From the NCBI RefSeq assembly GCF_001649575.2, contig NC_051433.1, forward strand, positions 13,168,201 to 13,232,200: 64,000 bases of DNA. The letters are read 5' to 3'. Both the position numbers and the translations under genes were made by a program. Source of the DNA: Kryptolebias marmoratus. Lineage: Eukaryota > Chordata > Actinopteri > Cyprinodontiformes > Rivulidae. The notes beneath the pieces are model-generated. The model saw only the letters and a program-made list of their open reading frames with translations, made no database searches and had not been told where the DNA came from. Below, piece by piece: positions 52,373 to 63,535 of this stretch. Positions within the stretch are counted from its first letter, which is position 1, and each line of letters begins with the position of its first letter.

Positions 52373-53565
52373 TTACAGCACCTGTTTGTTGAGGCAGATG
52401 CAGAGGATGGAGTTATACTTTGTCCAGGTGGACCGTTGCTGTGCCCGCCTGAATATGAATCCTCACATTAGAGATGCACAACACAAACAAGGCCAAAGCA
52501 GCTTAAGGCAGCCAGCTGATCAGGGATGACAGGACCCATCAGAGTTACCAGGGATGCCGCCTTCATCTTTGCTTTCGCTGCCATTCCATGTTCCTCGCAG
52601 GGCATCTTTGTCACCTACAAAACAAAATCCCAATCAAAGTAAGAGTGGGTCCAGTGTTGGTTCAGTGATGAGTTTCTATGGAGTTCTGAAGACATGAAAT
52701 TTAACCTGCAACTTATCAAATTTAAAAGAAAGATTAAAGATAGAAAAAAACTTCACACTGTAAATGTAGAGAACTACATTACTTGCTACAAAAGCGTTTG
52801 AAGTAGTAGAAGTGTTAGGGCATATAAAATAAAAATTCTCATGTTGGGATTTTAAATAAATGTCGTTGCAGGTTGTGATGGTGAAAACATCTCCCCTGGT
52901 GTAATGTCCACAGCAGGAGACCAAGATCTGAGTGAAGGGAATTGCAAAGCGCACTGTAAAATAAGGAAGGACAAGAGTCTCTGTCTCTGTTGTGTGAGTC
53001 AGGTGGAAAAGACGTACCAACACCGTTCAAGGAGTTGCAAGTAAGGGAACACAACCAGAATAAGATAATACCTCTAACTGTGTGCTTTTTTAAGTTACCT
53101 TTCCCAGATGGTTGTACACCACACACTTCCTCTCCACCTGCAGAAACAGTCAGGAGGGGAAACATTTCAATTAATGTGGAAATATAGAAATTTTACAAAA
53201 TAAAAAAAACTGTTTAGTTACATGATCCATGTGCATTTTGTACAATTGTTCACAAACAGAAAGAGCTGTTACTGAACTGAAGGACACTGCAAAGCACTAC
53301 ATCACACAGTCCTGCCCTGGGAGAAGTTGACCACAGACAGCACTCCTCTGGCCAAGGCCGTGCCCAGATCGACCACTGTCGTGTTCACCAGAGCGAAGCT
53401 GAACGGCTGCCTCGGCTGCTTGTGCATGAGGGACACAATGACCCCTGTAGCATTGAGTACGATGGCTTGAACGATGATAAAAAGCTACGATGAAGCCAGC
53501 AGAGAGAAGTCCTTCTCTGGACCCAGATATCTGGAGGCATTCGGTGAAAAATCAAAGGACTGCAT
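52373..53565 (-). pseudogene. Opsin pseudogene, parapinopsin-like, four decayed exons
   Basis: On the - strand, pieces of a seven-helix opsin occur in the correct order. Exon 1 (53302-53565): ATG, an N-terminal NAS glycosylation site, a TAG at 53485-53487, then VLNATGVIVSLMHKQ and FALVNTTVVDLGTALARGV (TM1-TM2). Then VERKCVVYNHLG (53099-53137), equivalent to the (D/E)RY segment after TM3. Then VLPYFTVRFAIPF (TM5, near 52935-52972) and, one frame over, LLLWTLHQ ending at 52896. Then VTKMPCEEHGMAAKAKMKAA from 52614, followed by frame-shifted TM6 and TM7 pieces, ending YNSILCICLNKQ (52382-52417) as NPxxY region. The exon 3 donor reads CAG/GGGAG instead of CAG/GT. Spacing from VTK to NKQ (about 78 codons) equals that of intact opsins. 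It was a light receptor gene; now dead. Confidence 0.78.
53302..53565 (-). pseudogene. Opsin pseudogene, exon 1
   Basis: Starts ATG CAG TCC TTT GAT and reads MQSFDFSPNASRYLGPEKDF before an in-frame TAG inside TM1. Downstream the same frame gives LFIIVQAIVLNATGVIVSLM, then HKQPRQPFSFALVNTTVVDL. QPRQPF..ALVN corresponds to the LRQPLN.ALVN hallmark of vertebrate opsins (loop 1 to TM2). After NFSQGR the frame ends at TGA. Part of TM1 appears deleted. Confidence 0.8.
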
Positions 53566-56500
53566 TGGTGCAGTGCTGAAAAAAATGATACAGATGAAAT
53601 TAGATGCTTGAGATAAATCCTTAAGATCTGAAATTAGCAAAGAGTAATTTCTCAGAAGGATCATCCTTGATCCCTCACCTTTTGTTTAGGTGTAAATGGA
53701 TTTCAATGGGATGGCATCAACCCAACAAACTGATTAGATCTCACATAAGACCGCAGAAACATATATATTATTGGAGTAATCTTCTGAAAAGGACTGGTTG
53801 TTTCAAATTAAAGCAAAAGTCAATAATGGCTGATTTGTTTTTGTTTCTGTGCCTAATTCTTTACTCACTGTGTGCCTGAGTCACATCCTCCCCTCCCTCT
53901 GGCTTGCTTTTGCTCTTCTTACACATATGAAGGTTTTGTGAAAGTTTAATCAGCATCAGTACAAAGTCAGCTCAGGTTTTTTGTGGACCATGTGTTAAAC
54001 AGCACTTAACAAACAAAGACTTTTACACAAACATTTATAATCACCCAACATCATCTTCTAAGATAAATAAAGAACTCTTGTTGAGTTCTGGTCCCAAAGA
54101 CTCCAGACTCTGTGCCATCATGTCTCCTTTCTCTAGAAAACCTTCCCTTTATTAGACTCTGGCAAGTTGAATCAAAGGCTCCTAAACTTTTTCACTGTTG
54201 TTGTTGAAGCTGTTTTCTACACTTTATAAGAAATCTCTTTGGATGAGAGCTGAATTGTCTTCAAACAGCAAAAAAGGGTTCCTGGATGACTGAGAATCTA
54301 CACAAGAATAGAGCAAGCCTGCTGTTGTCTGTTTGGTTGTTTGTTTTTTGTTGTTGTTTGTGGGGTTTTTGTTGCTTTGTTGTTTGTTTTGTTTTGTTTT
54401 TGTGTTTAGCATTTGACCTGCTGAAAACTGTTTTGTAAATGGCCATCTGATTGCCACTATAAAAGTTTAATGTGAAAAAGTCCAAAGAAGAACCCGAAAC
54501 CTAACATACCTTATTTGAACTGATTGAAACTGCTTTTAAGCTGTGCACAATTTCACTCCTCAAACGTCGGTAATAATCTGCTGCAAGAGACTCTAATTAT
54601 TTCCTTCAGAGTCTGATAATTAAATAATTGTTGACAGCAAAACAGCAGATGGCTACAGAAAAGTAACAACGCACTTTCAGGTAATTGTTTCCTCTGAAAT
54701 GACAATAAACAAGAGCTGTTGTGATCTAAAAAAGGAAAGAACATCTTGTGAGAATAGCTCATGGCAAAAAAAACCTCCATCCTTTAGAGTCTTCTGGAAG
54801 ATATTTCCAACACTTTAGAGAAAATAGTTGTTTAAAAAAAAAACAGGTATGACGAAAAGCAGCTAACTGATTATCAGAATTTGACATCAAAAAAGGCCTT
54901 TATGGTCATTGCTCAATCGTAGAGAAACTGGGCTCCATCGGTGCACACAAAAGTAAAAGAAACAGTAAATGCAAAACAGAAACTAGAAATACTTGAAATT
55001 TTAAAGCAAAAGAAGAGGTGAGTATGTGAGCTCACATGTTCTGTGTTCTGTTCTCCAAATTATGGCACATAAAGTTACTGTAGGATAAAAATTTATTTAT
55101 CCTCCTGAGACCCAGGCTTTTGTTTGGTGTGCGTTTTTTCAATACAATGTTCTCGTATGATGATGCAGGGTCTCACAAAAACTGGTGCAGAGTGTCAATA
55201 AAACATCACTCCTCTAGCTGGGGAGTTTTCATAAATGCAACATTCCAATTGTAGTAAACATCACTCAGTTTGAAGAACAGGATGGATTCTAGGATAATGG
55301 TCTTAAATAGATCTTTAAACTTCACAGAAAACTACCTGAACCCTGTCCACCACTAAAGACCCTACAGACTTGAAGAAGACTGAAAGTTGTGAGAAGCGTT
55401 TTGAGTCTCTGTGAATTTAAACTGCTCTGTAAACTGGCTTCAGCACCATGGACAGCATCACGAGTTTCTGAACTCAGCTCCTGGATCTTTGACTCAAAAC
55501 TGAAGAAACCGTGAAATTAATTAAAATGTTTCTTTGTTTAAGTTAAACTTAAGCAGAAATTTCACAAGTGTCCATTTGAAGAAGGTTCATTCCAGAAGAA
55601 ACCGTCTTTCAGCTCTGTGTGTCCATTAAAAGCCTGCAGACATAAAATCTCCGGTGAATCAATGGTTTGCTCAAGGACACATCAGCAGGACTAGTGTCGC
55701 AGTCTTATCTCTAACAGCACCTATAAAAGCGGAGGACTGTCTTCAGCATTGTGACGGTAGATTCCTACTTATTTATTTGATGTTGTTTAGTTAATGAAAT
55801 CATTCTGAGAGTCGTTGTCGCGCTCAGGCCGCCGGTCAGAGGAGACACTGGATGATACTGTCCGTCATCCAGCGCGCGGGGTCCTTATCGGCAGGTCCCA
55901 GGCAGCGCGGGCCCCCTCACAACTTTGATGTACGATGCAATTACTAAACTAATAAAAGCCTCAAGTCGAAACAAGGTTCCTGTGGAGGTGATGGCGGGAC
56001 GGAGGGTTGTGGGGAAGGGGAGGTGGACGGTCGGCGCGCGCTGCATCAACCCGCCTGCATGCTGCCTTGACATCATTATCGCCTCCTAATCAGCGTTTAC
56101 AGTGCAGGACAATGGGGACATCTTCCGGTCTGATTGAATAATGAGGGCCGCAAAAACTGTTTTCATACATGAGGAGCTGCAGCTCTGCAGCAGAGGAGCT
56201 GCTGCTGCTGCACCTCCTGGAAACATCACCGGGGGGGATGTGGAAAGTTGCTGGTGGGTGACATAAAGCCAGACTTCAGCCAATCATGAGCAAAAGCGCA
56301 AAGTTAATGCTGCTCGGTGTCATTTTCTCATCGTCTGGCTCCCATCTAAGTAGTTTGGCTGCAGTTAAATACCATTAGTAAGGAGATCAAATGGATTTCT
56401 CCCTAATTCGACTTTTTTCTCCCCCTACATCTCGCTTTCTTCTTTTACTATTTGCAGTGCGGAAGTCTCCATCACACATCTGCAGTCTCATTATCTCCCA

Positions 56501-57020
56501 CAGAGCCATTTTAATGTTGTGGAATCCCCATTTTGGCGCATTTTAGGCTTCCGATTTTAACTTTACGCTAAGAAAAATAAGATTTGCTCCGAGAAAGCTG
56601 TAACGCATGGTTGCATCTCAATTAAATTAAAAAACAAAGAAAGCGCGCTTTCACAGGCTGGAGATCTTAGTGTTTATTTACAGTCATTTTGCAGGGTCAG
56701 CGGTTATTGTGGTGTTCAAATAGGGGCAAAAGGCTGCAAAAAAAAAATTAAGTTAATTTCTCCGCAGCTCTGTGGCCGATACACCTGTCCATGCTTTGTT
56801 GACAGATGGAGCCTCTTGCATTGTCTCCAGAAAAGAAAATGTGTCTCTCAAAGCTGCAAACAAAGAGAAGAGGCGACAGGTTTCCATGTTTTGTAATTCC
56901 TGCACCATGAGCCAAATAAGGGGTTTACAGGGAAGGAGGGGAGCATGGAGCAGAGCATGATGCTCTCCCTCTCTTTCTCTCTATCTCTCTTTCTCTCTTT
57001 TTTCTCATCCACCTCCTTCC
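53566..57020. other. Intergenic, upstream of cacna2d3
   Basis: No gene recognised. 54330-54410 is a (GTTT)n-like low-complexity stretch. 54160-54300 contains TTGGATGAGAGCTGAATTGT and CTGGATGACTGAGAATCTAC, phrases of a common fish interspersed repeat. 55800-56260 is more GC-rich with several CpGs, which may be part of the cacna2d3 promoter. 56966-57010 is a C/T run. Confidence 0.55.
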
Positions 57021-57092
57021 NNNNNNNNNNNNNNNNNNNNNNNNNNNNNNNNNNNNNNNNNNNNNNNNNNNNNNNNNNNNNNNNNNNNNNNN
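57021..57092. other. Assembly gap (72 N)
   Basis: A run of 72 N immediately upstream of cacna2d3 exon 1, following a C/T-rich stretch. The true size is not known. It hides part of the promoter or 5' UTR. Confidence 0.99.
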
Positions 57093-57170
57093 CTGGGGTT
57101 GGATCGGAGGTTCTGCGCTCCGGACGGGATTTCACGGCGCAGACCTCCTGGTTGCTCAGCAGAGTTGGAG

Positions 57171-57301
57171 ATGGAGGGAAACTGCAGGAATCCCTTTTTG
57201 CACGTGTGCAGCAGCAGCAGCTTCCTCTTGCTCTGGATCTTCATCGGCTTGAACTGGGCTGAGGGGGCGGCGGGGTCCCAGCAAGGGATTCCTCTTTCAG
57301 T
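57171..57301 (+). CDS. cacna2d3: cacna2d3 exon 1: signal peptide
   Basis: 131 coding nt from ATG at 57171 to the donor GTGAGT. MEGNCRNPFLHVCSSSSFLL, then LWIFIGLNWAEGAAGSQQGI. The hydrophobic core (FLLLWIFIGL) and small residues AEGAAG fit a cleaved signal peptide. No other in-frame ATG lies between the gap and this one. Confidence 0.88.
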
Positions 57302-59094
57302 GTGAGTGAGAATGAAGCGGATGCGCAGCTTTTAATCCTTCAAATGAATTTTCCTAGAAGGAAATACGAATTTAAGCAGAAGCAAACAATCTTTTTGAAG
57401 CAGGGAATTTGTGGTTTGCTGGTTTAGCTCTCAGAACTTGTGTGGCTTGTATTTTTTTCTATGAACACATGTTTATGCTCATCAATTTAACTACAAATAT
57501 AAACCTTTCTGACTTATCAGTACCGGTACCTGCTCATAACCTTCTACAGGGAGGTAAAACAATTACAGGCGTCCTTTTTAAGCAAAGTTCAATGGTGATA
57601 TAAATGTGGATTGAAACAGTGATGCTTCAAAATGAGTAAACTGAAGAATGTTAGCTGAACTAATTTAACAGAAGCTGTTTGTTTCTTTCCAAATGTTATC
57701 AATTAGTTTGCTTTATCTTTTTTAAAACCTCAGATATGTTTGTTTCTCTTTATGGTGGAAAAAGCAAAAATCAACAAAAGGTTGTTTTCTTTTCTTTTCT
57801 TTTCCATAGACAATTTGTGTTTTGAAAAACTGCAAATTAAGACAAAAAATTCCTAGAAGGAAAACTATATTTTACAAATATTTTTAAATCGATTTAAAAT
57901 GTTACAGATAAAATCACAGTCACCCATTTTCTGATGGAGTTATGCAAATTTACAGTCAACATATACATTTAAGTAAAAGAGTTTTAATTGCTTTAAATCG
58001 TGTGTTACTTCAGGTCACAACTGTGTTCTCTCAGCTCAGGTGTCAAAAAGCTGCATTGCGCACCTTTTAAACCCCTGAACAAACCCCACCAGCAGGGAAA
58101 TTCAATTTACACCCTGAAAATTTCACAATGAATGTGTGAGGGTCGGAAACGAAGAACAAAAGAAGGATTTTATTTGAGGTATTTATTAACTTCAAAAACA
58201 GCATTAAAAATAAGAAGAAGCTTTATGATATATTATTTTTATCAAGTTCTATATTCCATGCTTATATTACATTATTTACGCTGACCTGAGTTTTACAGCT
58301 TGCTGCTTCATGTAGAAGTCCTTTAAATTTGAATAAAAGCTCCATCAGCCATCCTAAAGATGAAGAAAAGGAAAGTCATTTGTCAGGTGAAGGTCAGGGG
58401 GATGATGATGATTGTTTGACTGATGGTGTCAGAGAAACGATGAAGAAGGTTCAGCATCAGGAGATGACGGGGAGAAGTCAACGAGCGGATGGCGATAAAA
58501 GTTAGAAACTGTCATCACATGTGTCTTTTGTTACACCCAAATAACACACTAAACGCTTCTCTTTTAAAGTTAATTCAAGGTTTACTTGTTTTTGTTAACT
58601 TTCTGTGTGTATTTATACACATATTTATACACAGATTTTGACTATTTTAGTGTATTTATTTGTTTCTTTTATCTGATCATGTCTTTTTGTTCCAGAGTAA
58701 AGCTTTGGGCCTCTGCATTCGGTGGAGAAATTAAATCGATTTCTGCAAAATATTCTGGATCTCAGTTATTGCAAAAGGTATGTTTCTTTTTTTCTGAGCG
58801 CTGTAGGAATTTTTTTATTTCTCCTATTTATCTGATGTTTGTGTGGTTACACCCATTTATGCTGTAATGCTGCATTCCCTCCGTGGTGGCTGCTTAGAGG
58901 AGACTCAGGTGTGTTTGGAAGAGAAGCAGCGTGTGTGTGTGTGTGTATGTGTGTGTGTGTGCTTCATGGACCATTAACCACAGCTCTCATTCCTCCCTCA
59001 TCTCATCTCTCCGGTGAACTCTCTGGACTCAAGAGCTTCAACCCTCAGATATGAATGTGACAAGGAGACAAGCTGAATGAGTGCATCTGACAGT

Positions 59095-59127
<33 letters not shown>

Positions 59128-62100
59128 TCTGAGGGGTTTTGTATTATGAAGGATTGAGTAGAACAAGCAGAGATCGTGAGAATCAGATTACCTTTCTGAC
59201 CACCTGATGGCAGAGGTGGGTTGCTGCAGGCGGTCAGAGTGAACTCAGGTTGATAAATGATGAACTGTCTGCTTCAGTTAAATGGGACCAGACCAGAGAG
59301 TGTGAGGTAAACAGCTGGAGGAGCTCCTCTGTATGAATACTGAATTACTGTGTTACAACTCAGGCTGTGTGTTCAATTTTCCAGCAAACTTCAGCAGCCA
59401 GGGTTGAAAATTTGCAGGCATGGGAGGAGAAAACAAACAAAAGAAACCATGTGGATAATGAATTTAAAAACTATTAATCTGTGTGGTATGCAAATGCAAA
59501 TAAATTACATTTTATTTTAACATTTTAATTAACGTTCCTAAAATTGGATTTAAATTTAGTACGGCTAAATTACTGACTAACTTTGATGTTTTTATTTTAA
59601 ATATCTTCAAATAAGTGAAAAAAGTAAAAAAACAGTTTAACTGAAAAAAAAATCCACATAAATTACACAACATACCAACAGGATGAAAATACAGAAGCAG
59701 ACTGATAAAACTATGAATGTATAAATAATGGTGTGAAGTTATTATTACACATAAGAATCTAGATTGAGGAAATCTATGGAGGGGAGGTTTGTATTGTTGA
59801 GTATTCTGCAAAATCTTCCAAAATATTAAAGAGCTGGATGCTCTGATGTTAAACATGTTGATCCAAAACTGTGAGATTGTGCGAATATTAAAGCTAATTC
59901 ACATGACTTTCAGCCAACCTATAGAGACATTACTGGTATTTAAAAAATAAAAATAAAACATAGAGACATTACTAGTATAAAGCTGACTTTTCTTGTCTTT
60001 ATTTGGTACAGGTTGGCGTTTATACTGAATTAGGATTTGAAAAGGATTGTGTAGATCTTAAAAAAGCTTAATTAAAAACAAATAAGTTTGAGCTACAGAG
60101 CGAGAGAAGGATTTGTCTGTTGGAAAGGTGACAAAGCAGCAAATAGTCAATAGAACTTTTAGTCAGAATAAGTTTTTAAGAATTTTATCAGTCTGTAACT
60201 TTCAGATCTCTTGTCTGAAAAACAGAATTATTTTTTTTTTTCTAAAAGGTTCTTTCAAGTTTTGAAAGTTGTTTAAAATAAGCTCGATCATTAATTAATT
60301 GTGAGAATATGAGGAGATGGAGCACAGGAGCTCTCCAACTATTTACAGGCTTTTTAAAATGCACACTTTTTGTTTACAACTGTTTTAAGGAGTTGTGTGT
60401 TGTCCTGATGTTGGCAAACACGTATGGAAGAATGGATTACTTTTTGTTGTCTTGCAGGTTATTGCTCTAAACAAATGACTCCACATTGTTCCTTAAATCC
60501 TTTGCTTTCCACCTCTGTTTTAGGAGCTGTGGTCCATCACAGCGCCACGATCGGGGGCCAACTCCAGTTCTGAGAACAGTCCTGTTAGGATCAGCAGCAG
60601 GATTAGTCCCAAGAGCTCAGCTGCTTGTCTGTGGGAGGAAAGTGGAGGCGCTAGAGGAGGTCCTCGAAAGTATGGAGAAAGTGTGCAAACTGCATTCAGA
60701 AAGCGGCTGCAGGCTCAAAATCCAGGATCATCGTGCCCTGAGGTAACAGCTCCTGTATTTGTAAGATTAAAGTGTTTGGACTGAACTAAAGTATGGTTCT
60801 GTTTGTTATAGAACATGCAATTCCTTGGTGCACAAAAGCAATCCTCCAATCTCTGCTGCACGTTTGCTCCTTTTTGAGCATCTGTAAGCACTTTGCTCAT
60901 GTTCCTGCTCATGGAGGCGTGTCTGTGCTGAGCCAGTCAGCACAAAGCAGTGGGCTGTGAGGAGACTGACAGGTCGTTAGGGGGTCCCTGTTGTTAAAGA
61001 TGATCATTAGCCGCTTTTGATTGTGATTTTCCTCAAATTCACCGGGATTTCTGCAAAATCTGGGAAACACCGAGGCCCCCCTCGGGCTCCTCGGCACTCC
61101 TGCATCGGTCATTGCGCTAATCAATAATCATGATCAGTGCTTTTGATGGATGGAGCTCAACCTCTTCTTGATGACTTGGGGTGGAGAGGTGGGGGTCTGT
61201 GCTGGGACTGAGGACCCAGGGTGCTGGGGCGAGGAGGACAGGCGTGAAATGAACTGTTCTGCTCCACTGCAACTCCACACTCTTCCTTTCAGTAGGTAAT
61301 TTGTCGCCTCATGTACTGGTGTGTGTTTTTGTGCACATCCTGTCCACACACTGTGTACCGCGTTTGAATGTGTGCTATGAGCCTTTTGTGACCCGTGATT
61401 ATTTTTGGATAAGGTTATTAGAAGAGTGTAAGATGTGGCTGAGTGGATTAGTGTGAAATGATAAGGGGTTTTGTTTTTATTTTTTGCGCGCGCGCGTGTG
61501 TGTATCGGGCAGATGTGGGATTATGTAATGTTATATTCCTCAGAGCTGTTGCGGGTTTTGGTCTCTCCCTGGAGGTCCTGTACATCCAGCAGAATCAGCA
61601 TTATTTGAGGTGTAGTTCATTACCCAGCGCTGCCCGAGCATGACACGTTATTATCTTTCTCTTGTGCTTTGACTCCATTTCAATTACCCTCTTCCCATGC
61701 ATAGCCCTCGTGTCCAGCCCCACCCCTCCACACTCCCCCTGCTCTAGGCCTCCCATCATGTCCATCTCCAGCCAATCGCAGTGAAAGAGGCGCTGCATGT
61801 GGAGCCGCTTGCTCAGAGCAGATAAAGGTTGTCAGTCATTTTGTGTCGCTGTAAAGATTTATCAGCCGTTCACCTGAGACTGGCTGCACCTCAGCAGCCA
61901 CTTGAAGGCTTACAGGCCTTGTTTACGTCTCTGCAGTGACTGAACTGAAACAGTCAGGTGCTGATATGTTACAGAGTTTGTTCAGTGAGCATTTAAGTCA
62001 TTTTGAATGGTTTGTCTCTGTAAGTCATCCTATCTTTTTAAAGACTTACAACCATCCCGTCTATCAGCGCCACACTTTTCTTCTTTATGGGCTTTTATAT

Positions 62101-62222
62101 TTCAGAAATATAAAGAACCTGAAAAGTCAGTCAGAGTGGAGGAAATTGATGGTGTGAAAGTGGTTAAAAACCTGGCTGTGAAGATGGAGGAAATGTTCCG
62201 GAAGAAAGCAGAAGCCACCAGG
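57171..62222 (+). CDS. cacna2d3: Calcium channel alpha2delta-3 subunit, first three coding exons (3' part outside window)
   Basis: Encodes the N-terminus of an extracellular, membrane-anchored auxiliary subunit that raises surface expression and current of voltage-gated calcium channels. Exon 1 supplies a signal peptide. The joined exons read IPLSVVKLWASAFGGEIKS, AKYSGSQLLQK, then KYKEPEK..VEEIDGVKVV and MEEMFRKKAEATR. This follows human alpha2delta-3 (KYKEYEK..IEEIDGLQLV, MEEMFHKKSEAVR) more closely than alpha2delta-1, -2 or -4. Exons end in phases 2, 0 and 0 and join cleanly. The VWA domain and all later exons lie to the right. Confidence 0.93.
57302..58695 (+). other. cacna2d3: cacna2d3 intron 1
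   Basis: About 1.4 kb. Nothing recognised. This is short for a first intron of an alpha2delta gene. Confidence 0.75.
58696..58777 (+). CDS. cacna2d3: cacna2d3 exon 2
   Basis: 82 nt. VKLWASAFGGEIKSISAKYS, then GSQLLQK. TTCCAG acceptor and GTATGT donor. Confidence 0.95.
58929..58961. repeat. (TG)n microsatellite, interrupted
   Basis: GTGTGT repeated with one TATG interruption. Confidence 0.9.
59098..59127. repeat. (TG)n microsatellite
   Basis: About 14 TG units. Confidence 0.92.
62106..62222 (+). CDS. cacna2d3: cacna2d3 exon 3
   Basis: 117 nt, 39 codons, same length as the human exon. KYKEPEKSVRVEEIDGVKVV, then KNLAVKMEEMFRKKAEATR. Acceptor TTTCAG, donor GTATGT. Confidence 0.95.
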
Positions 62223-63029
62223 GTATGTAGAGAACTTTATAAAAAATTATCTTTTTTATTTTGTTTTAGGGGACTAAAGGCGTGCATGTGTAATTTAAGG
62301 GGAGGAGAGGGGGAAGTCCGCGGAATTGAAGTGGGAGGGTTGTGTGTATTTTTGTTTTTTTCTAAAAGGAGTTTACTCATCTGGTAAGTGCTCATTAAAC
62401 TGATGAGACTATATTCTGTGTTTGTCCTGCATGAAAAACCCCATATACTTACACGCCAGTATTAGCAGCACAATGTACATTAACATACTGCTGTTATAGG
62501 ATTCATGGGTGTATTGGAGCATCAGTGAACAGCATCCTACTGAGAGGAGCTATAAACTATAATCTTTATAAGGCTTAATTTTCAAATTAACACAAGAACA
62601 CAGTTTGACACATAAAGCTGTCCATTTGGACCTTTTCTTTAATGGGACTTGAAAGAAATTAAATCACATGAGATGTTTAAAGTGAAATGTCTTGTTTGGT
62701 TGAGCTGTTAAAGCATTTTTTATCATTTCAGTGACAACTCACTGCTTTTTGAAAGAAAGCAGGTTTACTCAGGTGTGGTTTTTTTTAATGACTACTTTTT
62801 AAAATGAACTTCAACTTTTAAAGTTAAACTTTTAAAGGTTTGCGCTTGACATAGGCCTAATGGATTGTCTCATCTTAAAACACATTTATTGGCTTTTAAT
62901 TCATAAGAGTTGAAATTTTCCATCATTTTAGTGTTGTATTGTTTTTTAGAATTACTTTGACTTGTTTTACCAGATTTGACTTCTTTTGTTGTTTGGTTTT
63001 GGTCTTTTGTTAGTATTTTTTTTACTATT

Positions 63030-63105
63030 TCATATAAAGCACTTTGGCCAACAGCAGTAAATGTGCTTTATAAATAAACTCAAACTTGAACTTGAACTAA
63101 TTAGG
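63030..63105. repeat. Probable LINE 3' tail fragment
   Basis: AAGCACTTTGGCCAACAGCA, then GTGCTTTATAAATAAACTCA and a TTGAAC-type short tandem tail. These phrases are typical of 3' ends of L2/CR1-like fish LINEs and related SINEs. From memory. Confidence 0.45.
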
Positions 63106-63149
63106 AGTAGACTCCTGGAATTTATCACATCTAAATAAAAATACATTTC

Positions 63150-63535
63150 AAGGTGAAGTATGTAGACCCAGAGTGCAGACGGTGAGGCAGAGGAGCTGAA
63201 GTAAAACCTAAACTTTCAGCGTAACAAAAGCAGAGAAACGTCAATGTTGCGGCACACTAACTACACAAAACAAAAACCAAGAAGCAAAAACCCTTGGAGA
63301 TTGGAGCAGAAACAGTGCTGGGATCTGAGGAGCATTAAATACACCGACAGGGGAGGTAGGTGAGCTGTTTGCAGATGGGACAGACGAGTGGAACTGAACA
63401 CGAAGAAAAACAAGGAGACAAGGAGTTTAAATGATGCAGGAAAATATCTGCATCAAACAAGGACAGGCAGAGCTTATAAAATATAATCATAAATAAACTC
63501 AAATAACAAGACACAAAAACCCAGGATCATGACAG
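63150..63535. repeat. Possible non-autonomous dispersed element
   Basis: Starts GTATGTAGACCCAGAGTGCA and ends AAAACCCAGGATCATGACAG, with A-rich sequence between. This form (CCCAGAGTGCAGAC .. GGATCATGACAG) is like a common fish non-autonomous transposon family. No coding capacity. Confidence 0.4.

Larger units (their letters stand above)
58778..62105 (+). other. cacna2d3: cacna2d3 intron 2
   Basis: About 3.3 kb with two (TG)n runs (58929-58961 and 59098-59127) and a CG/TG run at 61486-61502. No exon recognised. A T-rich stretch is at 60230. Confidence 0.75.

Noticed and set aside
52553..52620. + strand frame DAAFIFAFAAIPCSSQGIFVTY as part of a membrane protein gene
   Set aside because: It is the antisense shadow of the opsin pseudogene exon on the - strand.
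52300..53600. SELENOK, CHDH or another human neighbour gene
   Set aside because: No segment resembling them was found; the readable pieces are opsin-like.
55370..55430. CTTGAAGAAGACTGAAAGTTGTGAGAAGCG as a dispersed repeat end
   Set aside because: Phrase resembles a common fish repeat but is too short and diverged to delimit.
60486..60746. 86-codon + frame as a cacna2d3 exon
   Set aside because: Exons 58696 and 62106 already join in phase with the human protein; this frame matches no alpha2delta segment.
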